Notes: generated by a model from the sequence alone, not told the origin. Shown: positions 50,974 through 60,156, numbered from the stretch's first letter. The stretch is DNA of 64,000 bases from Sporomusa acidovorans (GCF_900101845.1 NZ_FNAM01000004.1:1-64000), one strand, 5' to 3'. Made by a program: numbers and translations.

Positions 50974-51958
50974 CGGGGTCAGGCTTGAGTTATATGTTTT
51001 TTGACTTATTTCTTTTTTTCTTAACTGTCTGTTAACTCTTGCCAAATCCTTGTAATATTGGCTGGATCAATTTGGAGTATTTGGGCTAACTGTGTTCTTG
51101 TCATTAAATTTCTCTTTATTGCTTCATAAATCAAGCGTTTTCTTGCTGCCACCACCTGCCGTATCCGGCACTTTCCTACCAACTGTTCTTGATTTACTTT
51201 TTCCTCTACAACAATCTTCTCAATTAGCTGTTCCCAGGTTAGCTCCATCTGTCTTTTTTCCATTTCTGTTCTGAGGAAAGTTTTCTGTTCTTCTTTCTCT
51301 TCCTCGTTTCCACTTTTATATTCCGGTTTATCAATAACTGTCCCTACTAAATTCAGATATTGATCTGTTGCCTTCTCTGAATCTGAATTTAATATATTCA
51401 ATATGAATTCTACATTTACTAATCCATACATTCTTCTAACATAGTATTGATGGCTGCTCCACCTATAGTCGATTCCCTCTGCTATCTTTGCCCGTACTGG
51501 ATTCTGATGTATATAACATAGCAGAGTCATTATATAGCTCTCTTTATCACATAAAAACGCCTTATAGCGTTGTTCAAATACGTGCCCGCTGTGTTTACGA
51601 TGCCAATTGTAATACTGCGTATATCTCTGTTGAATGCCTTGCATAATTTTTGCCAATGGAGTTTCACCTACTTGGAGCAGTAGGTGTACGTGATTGTCCA
51701 TAATCACATATGCGTACAATCGAAAACCATATCGTTCTTTATAGTCTGCTAATATCTCTAGATATTTTGTCTTTTCTTCATCTGTTTCAAATACATATGC
51801 CCTATTATTTCCTCGGGCTATTACGTGATAGACTGCATCCTCGTAGTGTATCCTTGGTTTTCTTGCCATCCTTCTCACCTGCCAACCTTACTTTGCTTCA
51901 GTTTAGCAGACTGATTGTAAATAAGTCAATTTTTTTGTATAACTCAAGCCTGACCCCG
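50974..51958 (-). mobile_element. Complete TnpA_REP-type insertion element
   Basis: Bounded by a perfect 21-bp inverted repeat (CGGGGTCAGGCTTGAGTT... at 50974-50994 and its reverse complement at 51938-51958). It contains one Y1 transposase gene read on the minus strand. The element is about 985 bp. GCATGTTCCTCCAA follows its right end. Confidence 0.85.
51021..51869 (-). CDS. REP-associated Y1 transposase
   Basis: 282 residues from ATG 51869 (AGGTGAG upstream). N terminus MARKPRIHYEDAVYHVIARG, HUH site MDNHVHLLLQVGETPL and nucleophilic Tyr in QQRYTQYYNWHRKHSGHVFE, then LLCYIHQNPVRAKI. Unlike the copy at 40663 it has a long C-terminal extension ending in a helix-turn-helix-like stretch (RTQLAQILQIDPANITRIWQ). 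The gene lies inside the 21-bp inverted-repeat element. Confidence 0.9.
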   Translation of the reverse strand: MARKPRIHYEDAVYHVIARGNNRAYVFETDEEKTKYLEILADYKERYGFRLYAYVIMDNHVHLLLQVGETPLAKIMQGIQQRYTQYYNWHRKHSGHVFEQRYKAFLCDKESYIMTLLCYIHQNPVRAKIAEGIDYRWSSHQYYVRRMYGLVNVEFILNILNSDSEKATDQYLNLVGTVIDKPEYKSGNEEEKEEQKTFLRTEMEKRQMELTWEQLIEKIVVEEKVNQEQLVGKCRIRQVVAARKRLIYEAIKRNLMTRTQLAQILQIDPANITRIWQELTDS

Positions 51959-52211
51959 CATGTTCCTCCAAATGCTTTCGAAAAAGCTCATCTTCATCCT
52001 GCTGCATGAGAAACTAAACTATCTTAAGAGTCATTCGTTTTTTTTCGCTTAATTCGTGTCTATGCAACCGAGAAGGCCGCAGTGTATCCTTGATTTTCTT
52101 GCCAGCCATCCTTCTCACCTGCCAACCTTACTTTGCTTCAGTTTAGCAGACTGACTGTAAATAAGTCAATTTTTTTGTTTAACTCAAGCCTGACCCCGCA
52201 TGTTCCTCCAA
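51845..52211. repeat. Right-end duplication of the TnpA_REP element
   Basis: The 127 bases 51845-51971 (transposase 5' end, leader, right inverted repeat and TGTTCCTCCAA) recur with few changes at 52081-52211. The second copy lacks the rest of the element, so it is a truncated solo end. The 52012-52080 gap is unique sequence. Confidence 0.85.
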
Positions 52212-52246
52212 GTCTGTTGTCAATCGGAACCGTCCCCAGTGGCTTT
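52209..52246. repeat. 38-bp direct repeat, right end of the ATPase/SNF2 segment
   Basis: Identical to 42004-42041. Together they bracket about 10.2 kb that includes the ATPase operon, SNF2/SWIM, the lipoprotein and the insertion element. From 52247 to 52449 the sequence is AT-rich and gene-free, with the leader of the capsule gene. Confidence 0.85.
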
Positions 52247-52449
52247 CAGTTGCGAAAACCCGACTGCATCTCAAATGTTAATGGAAGGAATTTTACCGGT
52301 AAATAACGAATAAGGATAAAATATTGAATATGGAAATAAAGTGCCGTATTCATTAAATTCCTTAAAAGACAAGAGTATTTTGATATTAAGGGAATTTTGC
52401 ATAAACGAATACAGGCATAAAAAAATTCGACACCGGCATGAGGAATAAA

Positions 52450-53745
52450 ATGTTTGATGTAATGCATTCGCCAGAATCTGTTACTGACCACAGGGGGAAA
52501 CTAAAAATAAATAACAAAAAAAATATACTTTTTATTTATCTGGGCAAAAGGCAGCGTGAATATTTCGGACAAGTAGGAGCTATACTTACCGATGAATTTA
52601 ACGTCCACTACTTAAAACTTAGAGAAACTATCAAATTAAAGGATATCTTTAAAAATGTATCGCGATTACAGGGATTAACCATTAGCGATGCTGATTTAGA
52701 GGTACTTATTAAATACTATGTTAATTTGAGGAAATATAGCAAAAAGTTAAGTCTTAGACGGCGATTTTTGATGAATTCCTATTTGCTAAAAAAACATGCA
52801 TTATCTATAGCAGATAAAGTAAACAATTACATGCAATTTCACTCTATTGACTTGGTTTGTATGTGGAATGGTGCAAGGGTGCCACTGGCAGTTACTGGAT
52901 ATATTGCCAAATTGATGGGAATCCGGACTTTATATTTTGAAAACGGAGTTCTACCTAATACAACTACAATAGATTCCAAAGGCGTAAATTTCGGTAACAG
53001 TCTGGTTGGTTTGCCACTAACTTTTTGGGAAAGTGTTACTATCGATCAAGCCAAACTCCAATTATTAACTACGCAGTCCTTAAATGTTAGGGAAAAACGA
53101 CAAAATAAATCGAAATTCACCAAGCTCTCTTCCCTGCTAAATAGACGGGAAATATGTAATAAAATATCATTACCGGAGAATTATATATTTGTACCATTTC
53201 AAGTACATGATGATACACAGGTATTGTTATTTTCACCGCGAATAATGACAATGGAGCAATTACTTAAATATGTGTGTCATGCCGTTGAACAATTTAATCA
53301 GAAAACGACTGTGCCATTAAGGATAGTGGTAAAAGAGCACCCCAGTGATTATAGCCGGGTAGATTATACTGAGTTAAGACGACAATACCGTGAGTGCAAT
53401 GTTGTTTTTGCCAATGATTATTTGACTGAAGACTTGATTAAGCAAAGCAAAGGGGTCATTACTCTTAACTCTTCAGTAGGAATTGAAGCATTGCTTTATC
53501 ATAAACCTGTTATTACCCTAGGCAATGCATTTTATAACATTCCTGGGTTAGTAACAAACGTAACAGATCCCAATACATTAGCAGAATACCTTGACGTTAT
53601 TGATAAACCTGTAAATATTAACCTAATTAATAAGTTTCTGTATTATCTCCGTTATATGTATTTAACAGAGGGTTCCTGGCGTAACCCGGACGAGCGGCAT
53701 TTTGCATGCGTGAAAGAGCAAATATTGAATGAATTAGGAATGTAA
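52450..53745 (+). CDS. Capsule polysaccharide biosynthesis protein, KpsS/KpsC-like
   Basis: About 431 residues from ATG 52450, which has TGAGGA five bases upstream (an in-frame ATG at 52438 is possible). The N-terminal half has a Rossmann-like start (NILFIYLGKRQREYFGQVGA). The second half has LYFENGVLPNTTTIDSKGVN, HPSDYSRVDYTELRRQYRE, VITLNSSVGIEALLYHKPVI and the LGNAFYNIPGLV segment, matching the Capsule_synth family (KpsS/LipB, GT99-type). It belongs to the surface polysaccharide locus and is AT-rich compared with galE. Confidence 0.82.
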   Translation: MFDVMHSPESVTDHRGKLKINNKKNILFIYLGKRQREYFGQVGAILTDEFNVHYLKLRETIKLKDIFKNVSRLQGLTISDADLEVLIKYYVNLRKYSKKLSLRRRFLMNSYLLKKHALSIADKVNNYMQFHSIDLVCMWNGARVPLAVTGYIAKLMGIRTLYFENGVLPNTTTIDSKGVNFGNSLVGLPLTFWESVTIDQAKLQLLTTQSLNVREKRQNKSKFTKLSSLLNRREICNKISLPENYIFVPFQVHDDTQVLLFSPRIMTMEQLLKYVCHAVEQFNQKTTVPLRIVVKEHPSDYSRVDYTELRRQYRECNVVFANDYLTEDLIKQSKGVITLNSSVGIEALLYHKPVITLGNAFYNIPGLVTNVTDPNTLAEYLDVIDKPVNINLINKFLYYLRYMYLTEGSWRNPDERHFACVKEQILNELGM

Positions 53746-53854
53746 GTTAAATATCTTTAAGCCAGTTTTAAGTTTATAGTTAATTTTGTTTGGTAACCTG
53801 TACCGAAACCAGGATGTATCATCGGAGTCCGCAGGTTTCAAATAAAATACAGAC

Positions 53855-53901
53855 AGAGCCAAACTCGATTATCATTATACATCAAGTTTGGCTCTATTTT
53901 T
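53855..53901. terminator. Terminator of the capsule gene
   Basis: An 11-bp perfect stem AGAGCCAAACT / AGTTTGGCTCT with a 19-base loop, followed by ATTTTT on the plus strand. On the minus strand it also lies after coat-like copy 2, where T residues follow. Confidence 0.8.
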
Positions 53902-53922
53902 ATGCACGTTCTTGTTTGACGG

Positions 53923-54412
53923 TTACCCTATGTTGTATGCGCCTTTGCTGCTCAGATAGTTATAAATTCCCTCGCCGTGCTGCTGCTCTTCCTTTTGAAT
54001 ATGATTCAGGGCCTGGCGCACGTTCGAATCGGCAAACTCAAATATCGCGGAATCATAAGCGCCGGACACATATTTTTCGGTCATCAGCATATCGTTGCAT
54101 AGCGTTGTGTCTTTCTGATTGGCCGTTGAAGAAGTACCCGCGGTTGCCTGAGTGTTGCCGGTTTGCTGCGACTGTTGCATTTGCTGCCCTTGCTGCTGGC
54201 CTTGGTTCATGCTGGGTACCTGACCGCTCAGTATAGAGTTAATCGTACTCAAATGCTGCTGTTCCTGCTGGGCATAGGATTGGAATAATTGTTTCAGTTG
54301 CGTATCAGTATCCTGCTGGGCGTAAGCTCTGGTACTTTTCAATACAAACCTTCTCATGAGACTGTTGATCCTGCAATAACTGTTTTTCCTTTTGGCTAAG
54401 TTGTAATGTCAT
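53923..54412 (-). pseudogene. Spore-coat-like protein, copy 2, frameshifted
   Basis: The ATG at 54412 (same GGAGGAGATG site as copy 1) begins MTLQLSQKEKQLLQDQQSHE, KVCIEKYQS as in copy 1, then reads LRPAGY and stops. At about 54325 there is one extra base (AGCTTACGCCCAGCAG against AGTTATGCCCAGCAG in copy 1). The rest, in the shifted frame, matches copy 1 closely through NYLSSKGAYN. A shorter protein from a later start (MRRFVLK...) is possible, but the structure of the duplicate indicates inactivation. Confidence 0.85.
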
Positions 54413-54536
54413 ATATCCATCTCCTCCAATTTTTTCATAGCTTTCCAGCAATGCTTAAAAACATTCAGCAATATGCCGGCAACTTGAAAAAACGGAAGCT
54501 TCATTCAGTAGCTAAGCTTGTTACCCCTAAGCCTCT

Positions 54537-55529
54537 TTAGCTTTCCTGGCACTCAAACCGCCAAGCGTCCCGGCACATTGCCACTATGTCCCGTTTCACC
54601 TTCCATTGTAACTCCTTCTCAGCTTTTGTCGCATCCGCATAACATTCGGCAATGTCCCCCGGTCTACGGTTAACAATCTCATACGGCACTGTAATGTTAT
54701 TGGCCTCTTCAAAGGCCTTCACCAGTTGCAGCACAGAAGTACCCCGGCTTGTTCCCAAATTATAAATATGCACACCTGCCGTCAGGTGATCAAGTGCGGC
54801 CACATGCCCCTCGGCCAGATCCATAACATGAATATAATCCCGGACTCCTGTACCATCAATTGTTGGATAGTCATTTCCGAAAATCCGCAGCTTAGTTAGT
54901 TTGCCTTTGGCCACCTGAGTAATATACGGCATCAGATTGTTCGGTATGCCGTTGGGCGACTCGCCGATCAGGCCGCTCTCATGGGCGCCTACAGGATTGA
55001 AATACCGTAGTAGAGATACTGAGAAGCCGGAATCTGCTTTAGCTATGTCAGTTAGAATTCTTTCGCTCATAGCTTTTGTCTCTCCGTATGGATTTGTAGC
55101 TGGTAAAAGCTTCATAGTTTCAACAAATGGAACATTATTCTCACCATATACGGTAGCTGATGAACTAAAGATAAATTTATTGACTCCATACTTCTGGCAG
55201 GCTTTTGCCAAAACCATTATGCCTACCAGATTGTTATAGTAATAGGCAAGCGGTTTTTCAACCGATTCCCCCACTGCTTTCAGCCCGGCAAAATGAATCA
55301 CACCGTCTAGGCTGTGACTGGAAAAGACATGATCCACCGCCGCCTCATCGGTCACGTCGATCTGATAAAACGTTACTTTCCGGCCTGCTATCTTTCTGAC
55401 CTTGTCCAGGGTCTCCGCTTTGCTGTTGCACAGATTATCAGCCACAATTACCTCATGGCCTGCCGCCAGCAAAGCAACACAGGTATGGGAACCTATATAA
55501 CCGGCACCGCCAGTTACCAATATATTCAT
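54537..55529 (-). CDS. galE: UDP-glucose 4-epimerase, copy 2
   Basis: About 330 residues with the same SDR motifs as copy 1 and roughly 95% identical in protein. It keeps the native ribosome site (AGGAGAGG before ATG 55529). DNA identity is uneven: bases near 55310-55500 are almost identical to copy 1, while 55010-55190 differ at perhaps a quarter of positions and are more AT-rich, so the gene is a mosaic. The C terminus (FECQES) differs from copy 1 (ESQLFDL). Confidence 0.95.
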   Translation of the reverse strand: MNILVTGGAGYIGSHTCVALLAAGHEVIVADNLCNSKAETLDKVRKIAGRKVTFYQIDVTDEAAVDHVFSSHSLDGVIHFAGLKAVGESVEKPLAYYYNNLVGIMVLAKACQKYGVNKFIFSSSATVYGENNVPFVETMKLLPATNPYGETKAMSERILTDIAKADSGFSVSLLRYFNPVGAHESGLIGESPNGIPNNLMPYITQVAKGKLTKLRIFGNDYPTIDGTGVRDYIHVMDLAEGHVAALDHLTAGVHIYNLGTSRGTSVLQLVKAFEEANNITVPYEIVNRRPGDIAECYADATKAEKELQWKVKRDIVAMCRDAWRFECQES

Positions 55530-55645
55530 AATCATTTAACCGCCTCTCCTGCAATCGTTTTCAGCCTTCCAATACTGCCTACTGCCTGACTACCGGCACC
55601 GCTTTTGCCGGCATGTTATTCTACCGGCAAATTCTATAGTTTCTC

Positions 55646-56677
55646 TCAAATTGCTTTAATTATATTCCAAACTCGATTTACCGTAGTATTGATATCGTAT
55701 TTATCGCGAACATACAAATAGCCATCTTCCATAATTTTTTCCCGTATATCTGTATTTTCAAGGTAATAATCAATCTTTTCCAGCAGATCATTTTTATTAC
55801 AATATGTTGCCAGATGTTTTCCCATCTCAAAATGCTGTGACAATTCGGGTTTATCATCAACAAGGGCAAAAGACCGCGTCCCCAGAATTTCAAAGGTTCT
55901 GGGATTAAGCCCGTCGTGTTCGGCAATGTGAATGTTCAAGCAAATCTTACTACGTCGATAGAGATCGGCTAGATTCTCGGGACTAATCATTGTGTTCACA
56001 ACAAAAGAAGCCAAGGGACCATATCTTCTTTTAAATAGATATTTCTTCCAATAATGCCGGGTACTCCAATAATTGCCATAGGTAACGAAAGAGCGATTCT
56101 TCGCTTTAGCGTACTCCGCTACCGCTTTTAAAATTTCCAGCCGTTTAGGTGTTGTTTTACCAATAAAACAAATATCAATATCTCTGTTGTTTTGTTTAGG
56201 GTAATAAATAGCCGGATCATAACTGCTAACAAGATGGGTACAGGGAATATCATATTTTTGCGTAACATAAGCAACATCCTGTTGGTCATAAACAAAACAC
56301 TGGTCATATAGCTTAAGATTGTTCTCGAAAACGGCGTTGCGTCTCAGGCCGTCCAATAGCCATAATACTAATTCTGCATTACCCTGTTTGATATTTTGGA
56401 GAGTTTGGGTTGTTAAAATCATTCCATTGCACACAATACATACGTCAGGTTTAAAATCTCGCGCAGTTTTACTTATATGCTCGTTCCATTCTCTCAGACG
56501 GGCTGCTTTCCAGTTAGTTACTCCCAGTTGATCTAACTTTTTTTGTAGGTGATTGCATTCTTGATAAACATCGTTGTAATATTGAATAGTAACAACCGTT
56601 ACATTTAATTTTTTTAAAGCTCTTGCAATGCTGCTTACATAATTGAAATAATTTGGACCTAGCAAAAGAACTTTCAA
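55646..56677 (-). CDS. CgeB-type glycosyltransferase
   Basis: 343 residues with a GT-B fold. N-terminal MKVLLLGPNYFNYVSSIARA, a DICFIGKTTPKRLEILKAVA segment that begins the donor domain, then ICLNIHIAEHDGLNPRTFEI (the E/GLNPRTFEILG donor motif of the Glyco_trans_1_2/CgeB type). No membrane segment. It belongs to the polysaccharide locus after galE copy 2; the acceptor is unknown. Confidence 0.8.
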   Translation of the reverse strand: MKVLLLGPNYFNYVSSIARALKKLNVTVVTIQYYNDVYQECNHLQKKLDQLGVTNWKAARLREWNEHISKTARDFKPDVCIVCNGMILTTQTLQNIKQGNAELVLWLLDGLRRNAVFENNLKLYDQCFVYDQQDVAYVTQKYDIPCTHLVSSYDPAIYYPKQNNRDIDICFIGKTTPKRLEILKAVAEYAKAKNRSFVTYGNYWSTRHYWKKYLFKRRYGPLASFVVNTMISPENLADLYRRSKICLNIHIAEHDGLNPRTFEILGTRSFALVDDKPELSQHFEMGKHLATYCNKNDLLEKIDYYLENTDIREKIMEDGYLYVRDKYDINTTVNRVWNIIKAI

Positions 56678-56817
56678 AGCAGTAGGGCCTCCTTATACAA
56701 TATTCTGCAATACGTTCTATATTTTAATGATGCAAAATATGCTTCTCTCTCTGAATAATATATCATCTTACTAAATTTATTAATGATGCTATGTCACAAC
56801 TAAAGGAGTGATTCATA

Positions 56818-57081
56818 ATGAACAATCAGCAAATTGCGTTTATATCTTGTGTGAATGATGAAGACATGTATGCTAAATGCCTGCAATATATTAATCACCT
56901 TGAACTTCCTAAAGGATACAACTATGAAAAAATAGCTATACGGGGTGCCAAAGCCCTGCTAGCGGATATAATAAAATCCAGTGCCAAGAAGCCGGCAGTA
57001 AAAAGATTTTTCGATCTCAGCCATAGCAATCGCGTGCTAAAGTACACCCTCATCCTTGCCCTTTCACTAGGTCCTCACTAG
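56818..57081 (+). pseudogene. N-terminal fragment of a glycosyltransferase
   Basis: 87 residues. The first 45-50 (IAFISCVNDEDMYAKCLQYI, LPKGYNYEKIAIRGAK) match the N-terminal domain of the glycosyltransferase at 1879-3462 (KICFIWNVQNEEYYQESA, IIPRGFQ...). After about residue 50 the similarity ends and the rest (SHSNRVLKYTLILALSLGPH) is unrelated. The gene is truncated by rearrangement. AAGGAG precedes the ATG, so a short peptide may be made. Confidence 0.65.
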
Positions 57082-57130
57082 CTGATCTAAGTCAGCTTTA
57101 TTGACTCGATAAATGTTGCCAAAATTTTTC

Positions 57131-58120
57131 CTAAAATTCAATGAAATCCTTTAACGCCATACTATTCGACCCGGAATATTGTTTATAGCGGCCAAGTCTT
57201 ATCTCTTCCCTAATTGTTGCCAATCTATTGAGCGGACTTCCCTTCAAGGAAATTCGGCTTTTCCAATGTGCCAATTGATTTTGTAAATGAGATAAACTGT
57301 CTGGATTAAGCAAATAAGCTTGCAGTGTTCCGATATATAGCAAAGCCTCATCCATGTGCCTTATCCGCTTGCTGCATTTGCGCCGGTGTCCTTCCGGAAA
57401 TATGACCTTACGTAAACGAGTAAAAATACTGTGCTGGGAACTGCGTATATTTACACCTATTTGCTGTTTTGGATGTAATCTATAATACATGAGCTTGTCC
57501 GCTAAAAAGTCAAAAGGACACACCAATGATAAAACGAAGGCAAACCATTCATCATGCACCCAAAGGTTAGGGATAGGGGGAAATATATCCTTCCACTTGG
57601 CTCTAAATGCCATTGTCGCACCTGTTACAATACTTTTTCTACTAAAAACCAGCCATGGCTCTTCAGCCCATAAAAGCTTTTGATAATGTAAGTCAAAACC
57701 GACGTTTTCCCACAATCCACAAGAGTAAGGATATGGCCTCAGGTTTTTATCCGTTACTATTGCATCAGTAAAAACCATCCCTATTTCAGGGTTGTTTTGA
57801 AACGCCTTGACTATTGTTTCCGTTTTTTGAGGCAGCCAATAATCATCCTGGTCGGCTAGAAATATAAGATCGCCAGAACACTGTTGTATGGCCTTGGCAA
57901 AATTTGCGTTTGATCCTATATTTTTTTCATTTCTGAGCAGAGTAACCGTAAATTCCGCTTTATTCTTAAACTTTTTGAGAATGGTAAATGTTCCATCTTG
58001 CGAAGCATCATCACACACAATTAATTCGTCCGGCAAGCGGGTTTGGTGCCTGATGCTGTCCAGTTGTTCCTCCAAATAAAGTTCCCCGTTATAAGTACAC
58101 ATAGCAATCGAGATGTTCAT
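57131..58120 (-). CDS. GT2 glycosyltransferase (rhamnosyltransferase-like)
   Basis: 329 residues with a GT-A fold: ISIAMCTYNGELYLEEQLDS, LIVCDDASQDGTFTILKKF, DLIFLADQDDYWLPQKTETI (DQDD metal motif), later VHDEWFAFVLSLVCP. The DQDDYWxPxK arrangement is common in rhamnosyl and related transferases, and dTDP-rhamnose genes follow at 61.8-64 kb (inference). Confidence 0.82.
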   Translation of the reverse strand: MNISIAMCTYNGELYLEEQLDSIRHQTRLPDELIVCDDASQDGTFTILKKFKNKAEFTVTLLRNEKNIGSNANFAKAIQQCSGDLIFLADQDDYWLPQKTETIVKAFQNNPEIGMVFTDAIVTDKNLRPYPYSCGLWENVGFDLHYQKLLWAEEPWLVFSRKSIVTGATMAFRAKWKDIFPPIPNLWVHDEWFAFVLSLVCPFDFLADKLMYYRLHPKQQIGVNIRSSQHSIFTRLRKVIFPEGHRRKCSKRIRHMDEALLYIGTLQAYLLNPDSLSHLQNQLAHWKSRISLKGSPLNRLATIREEIRLGRYKQYSGSNSMALKDFIEF

Positions 58121-58557
58121 CCAATAATCACCACAATTTCATCATTTATAATCGCTTCTCCTGAAGGTTTTCAATATTCGTCATGATTCTTTTCATGATA
58201 GGTTTCTACGCTTCCTCATGACTTCTCCCTGGGCAGCTGTTTTGACCTCTTTCAATATTCTTTGATGTAGTGGCGAAGGAGTATGTCCACTGACTTGACC
58301 TAAATCATCATCGAAACAATATAATTAACCATATTAATTATACAGTTAATTATGATAAAAAGATTATACTTAACAACATCTCTTGCAACGGAGTGAAATT
58401 TAACAATCTATCTCCGTTTAGCCAAAATCAGTAATTGCCCCCACCCTTTGCCTATTACCTTATTATATTATATCAACAATCTCTTATAATCAATAGCTGC
58501 CGCCTCTAGCCAACAGCTATATTGTCCCGGTAAAACTGATTACAAATTAAGATAAAC
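58121..58557. other. Gene-free region with fragments and repeats
   Basis: Minus-strand bases 58193-58325 contain a stop-free 43-codon tail (FDDDLGQVSGHTPSPLHQRI, LKEVKTAAQGEVMRKRRNLS) that looks like the C-terminal end of a lost gene. Bases 58355-58396 repeat 50797-50840. Bases 58456-58500 resemble the 3' end of galE copy 1 and its flank at 39639-39681, so another decayed galE-end piece may lie here. No intact gene. Confidence 0.5.
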
Positions 58558-58588
58558 AAAGATTCTACCTGGTAATAGTAGAATCTTT
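58558..58588 (-). terminator. Terminator of the Wzi-like gene
   Basis: An 11-bp perfect stem AAAGATTCTAC / GTAGAATCTTT with a 9-base loop, 39 bases past the stop codon, followed by TTTG on the minus strand. Confidence 0.8.
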
Positions 58589-58627
58589 TGCCAACATATA
58601 TAATTAACTACTTTTGATGTAACACAT

Positions 58628-60156
58628 TTAATACAGCCACCGCAGACTAACTCCGGCAAAATGGTTAGTTTCACCACGGCCACTACTGAAATCAGCATTA
58701 CTTATTTTTGCAATACCTAATTTGCCATCCAAAAACATGTTATCCTGCAGTTTGGTCTGATAAGCCAGCCAGCCGGATTTTATAGTCTGTGAAATAGCAG
58801 CCGTCCTCTCCATAGTAACATAATTTGCATTAAAGGACAGTCGGCTGTTTTTGTCCAAATAATGGCCAATATTTACATAATATTGCCTAGCATCATGTCC
58901 TAATGGATCGCCGATAATATTATCCTTGTATACATAACCATTGGTATATAATTGATGAATGTACCAGACATTACTGGTGTTCGCGCATTCTACCTTCATA
59001 TCCCAGGCACCATCGTCGCTGAGCCGGGGAATATACACGCCCACTCGCCTGGCAGTCTTTGCCGGTTTATAGTGGACCTGATCTTCACCATAGTATTCGG
59101 CATACAACTGAACATTATTCCATTTCGGCAGCCGCACTTTCATATCAAATCCGGCAATATCATTCCATTTATCATTAGCAACATCATCATTGATCGCCGG
59201 AAACCAATGCTTCCAATCACTGTGATTCAGGCTATTTCCTTTTCCGCCGAGCATTGAGGTTAACGTTAGTCCGAAAGTAAGATTCTGCTGCGGCGTAAAA
59301 GTTCCCCGCATGGCCACAAACGATGGACTGTCCACTTCATTTGCACTCATTTTCGTCCGATTACTCTCCAGTTCACTATACATAGCCGTAAAATTCATTT
59401 CTCCCAAAAAACGGAAGAATCCTTTACTTGTATAAGGTTCAAGATTGGAAAACTTAATGGAAGTAAGTGGCTGCATATTGTTGCCAAGAATTAAGGATCC
59501 GCTAGCACCATGCCCCCAAAAAACCGGATCTTTGCCTAATTGAACAGATATCCCGTTTATTCTGGTTTTAACATACCCGCTGGTTAGGGCAATATCCCCT
59601 TTTTGATCGTCATCATAGCTAAAACGTGGTTCTAAGGCAACAACTACATCCCGGCCAAGTTTACCTGATATCTGCGCCGTAGCAATCAGATTGCCATCCT
59701 GCCCGTAACGATAACCGTTATTATTGCCATTAAGCGGCTGATAGCTAGCCCGTGGACCAGAATACTTCACCGTATTACCATCGTAGGCACCCAATTCCAA
59801 CCCGACTTCCTTCAATTTAAAGGACAAATCCGCCTGTTTCCCGGACAAAAGCTTTACTTCCTCTGCCAATTCCTGTTCAAGCTCTTTCATCATATCTGTC
59901 AGATATTGCGGCAAGGGACGTTTTTGTGCTTCCGCTTCAATTTCGGTCAACCACTGAGCCATCTGCATCCGGGTATAAGGCTTAGTCCCGGTCGGCATCG
60001 ATTTAAGATAACCCATCCGTCAAACTTTTCGATATATCCATACAGCGGACTTGACAAAGGTACGTTAGGCGAAACAAAATCGGACGGTGCTGCCTGAACG
60101 CTTGCTGTCAAAGCCCCAAGCAGCAAACCAACTGCCAACGCTCTCTTCCATAACAT
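58628..60156 (-). pseudogene. Wzi-like outer-membrane beta-barrel protein with a frameshift near the N terminus
   Basis: A signal peptide is present from ATG 60156 (MLWKRALAVGLLLGALTASV, QAAPSDFVSP), followed by LSSPLYGYIEKFDG. The frame then breaks: GACGGATGGG lacks one base relative to GACGGAATGGG, which would give FDG-MGYLKSMPTGTKPYTRMQ. The rest is an intact 462-residue frame with an alternating hydrophilic/hydrophobic beta-barrel pattern and strand ends such as YAEYYGEDQVHYK and a C-terminal aromatic (LRWLY), typical of outer-membrane proteins. It fits the capsule assembly Wzi family. The diderm cell envelope of Negativicutes needs such porins. An internal start (60016) lacks a signal peptide. 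Confidence 0.8.

Noticed and set aside
53790-54236. 148-codon plus-strand open frame across coat-like copy 2
   Set aside because: It is antisense to the frameshifted coat-like gene, starts in an AT-rich non-coding stretch and has no recognisable sequence.
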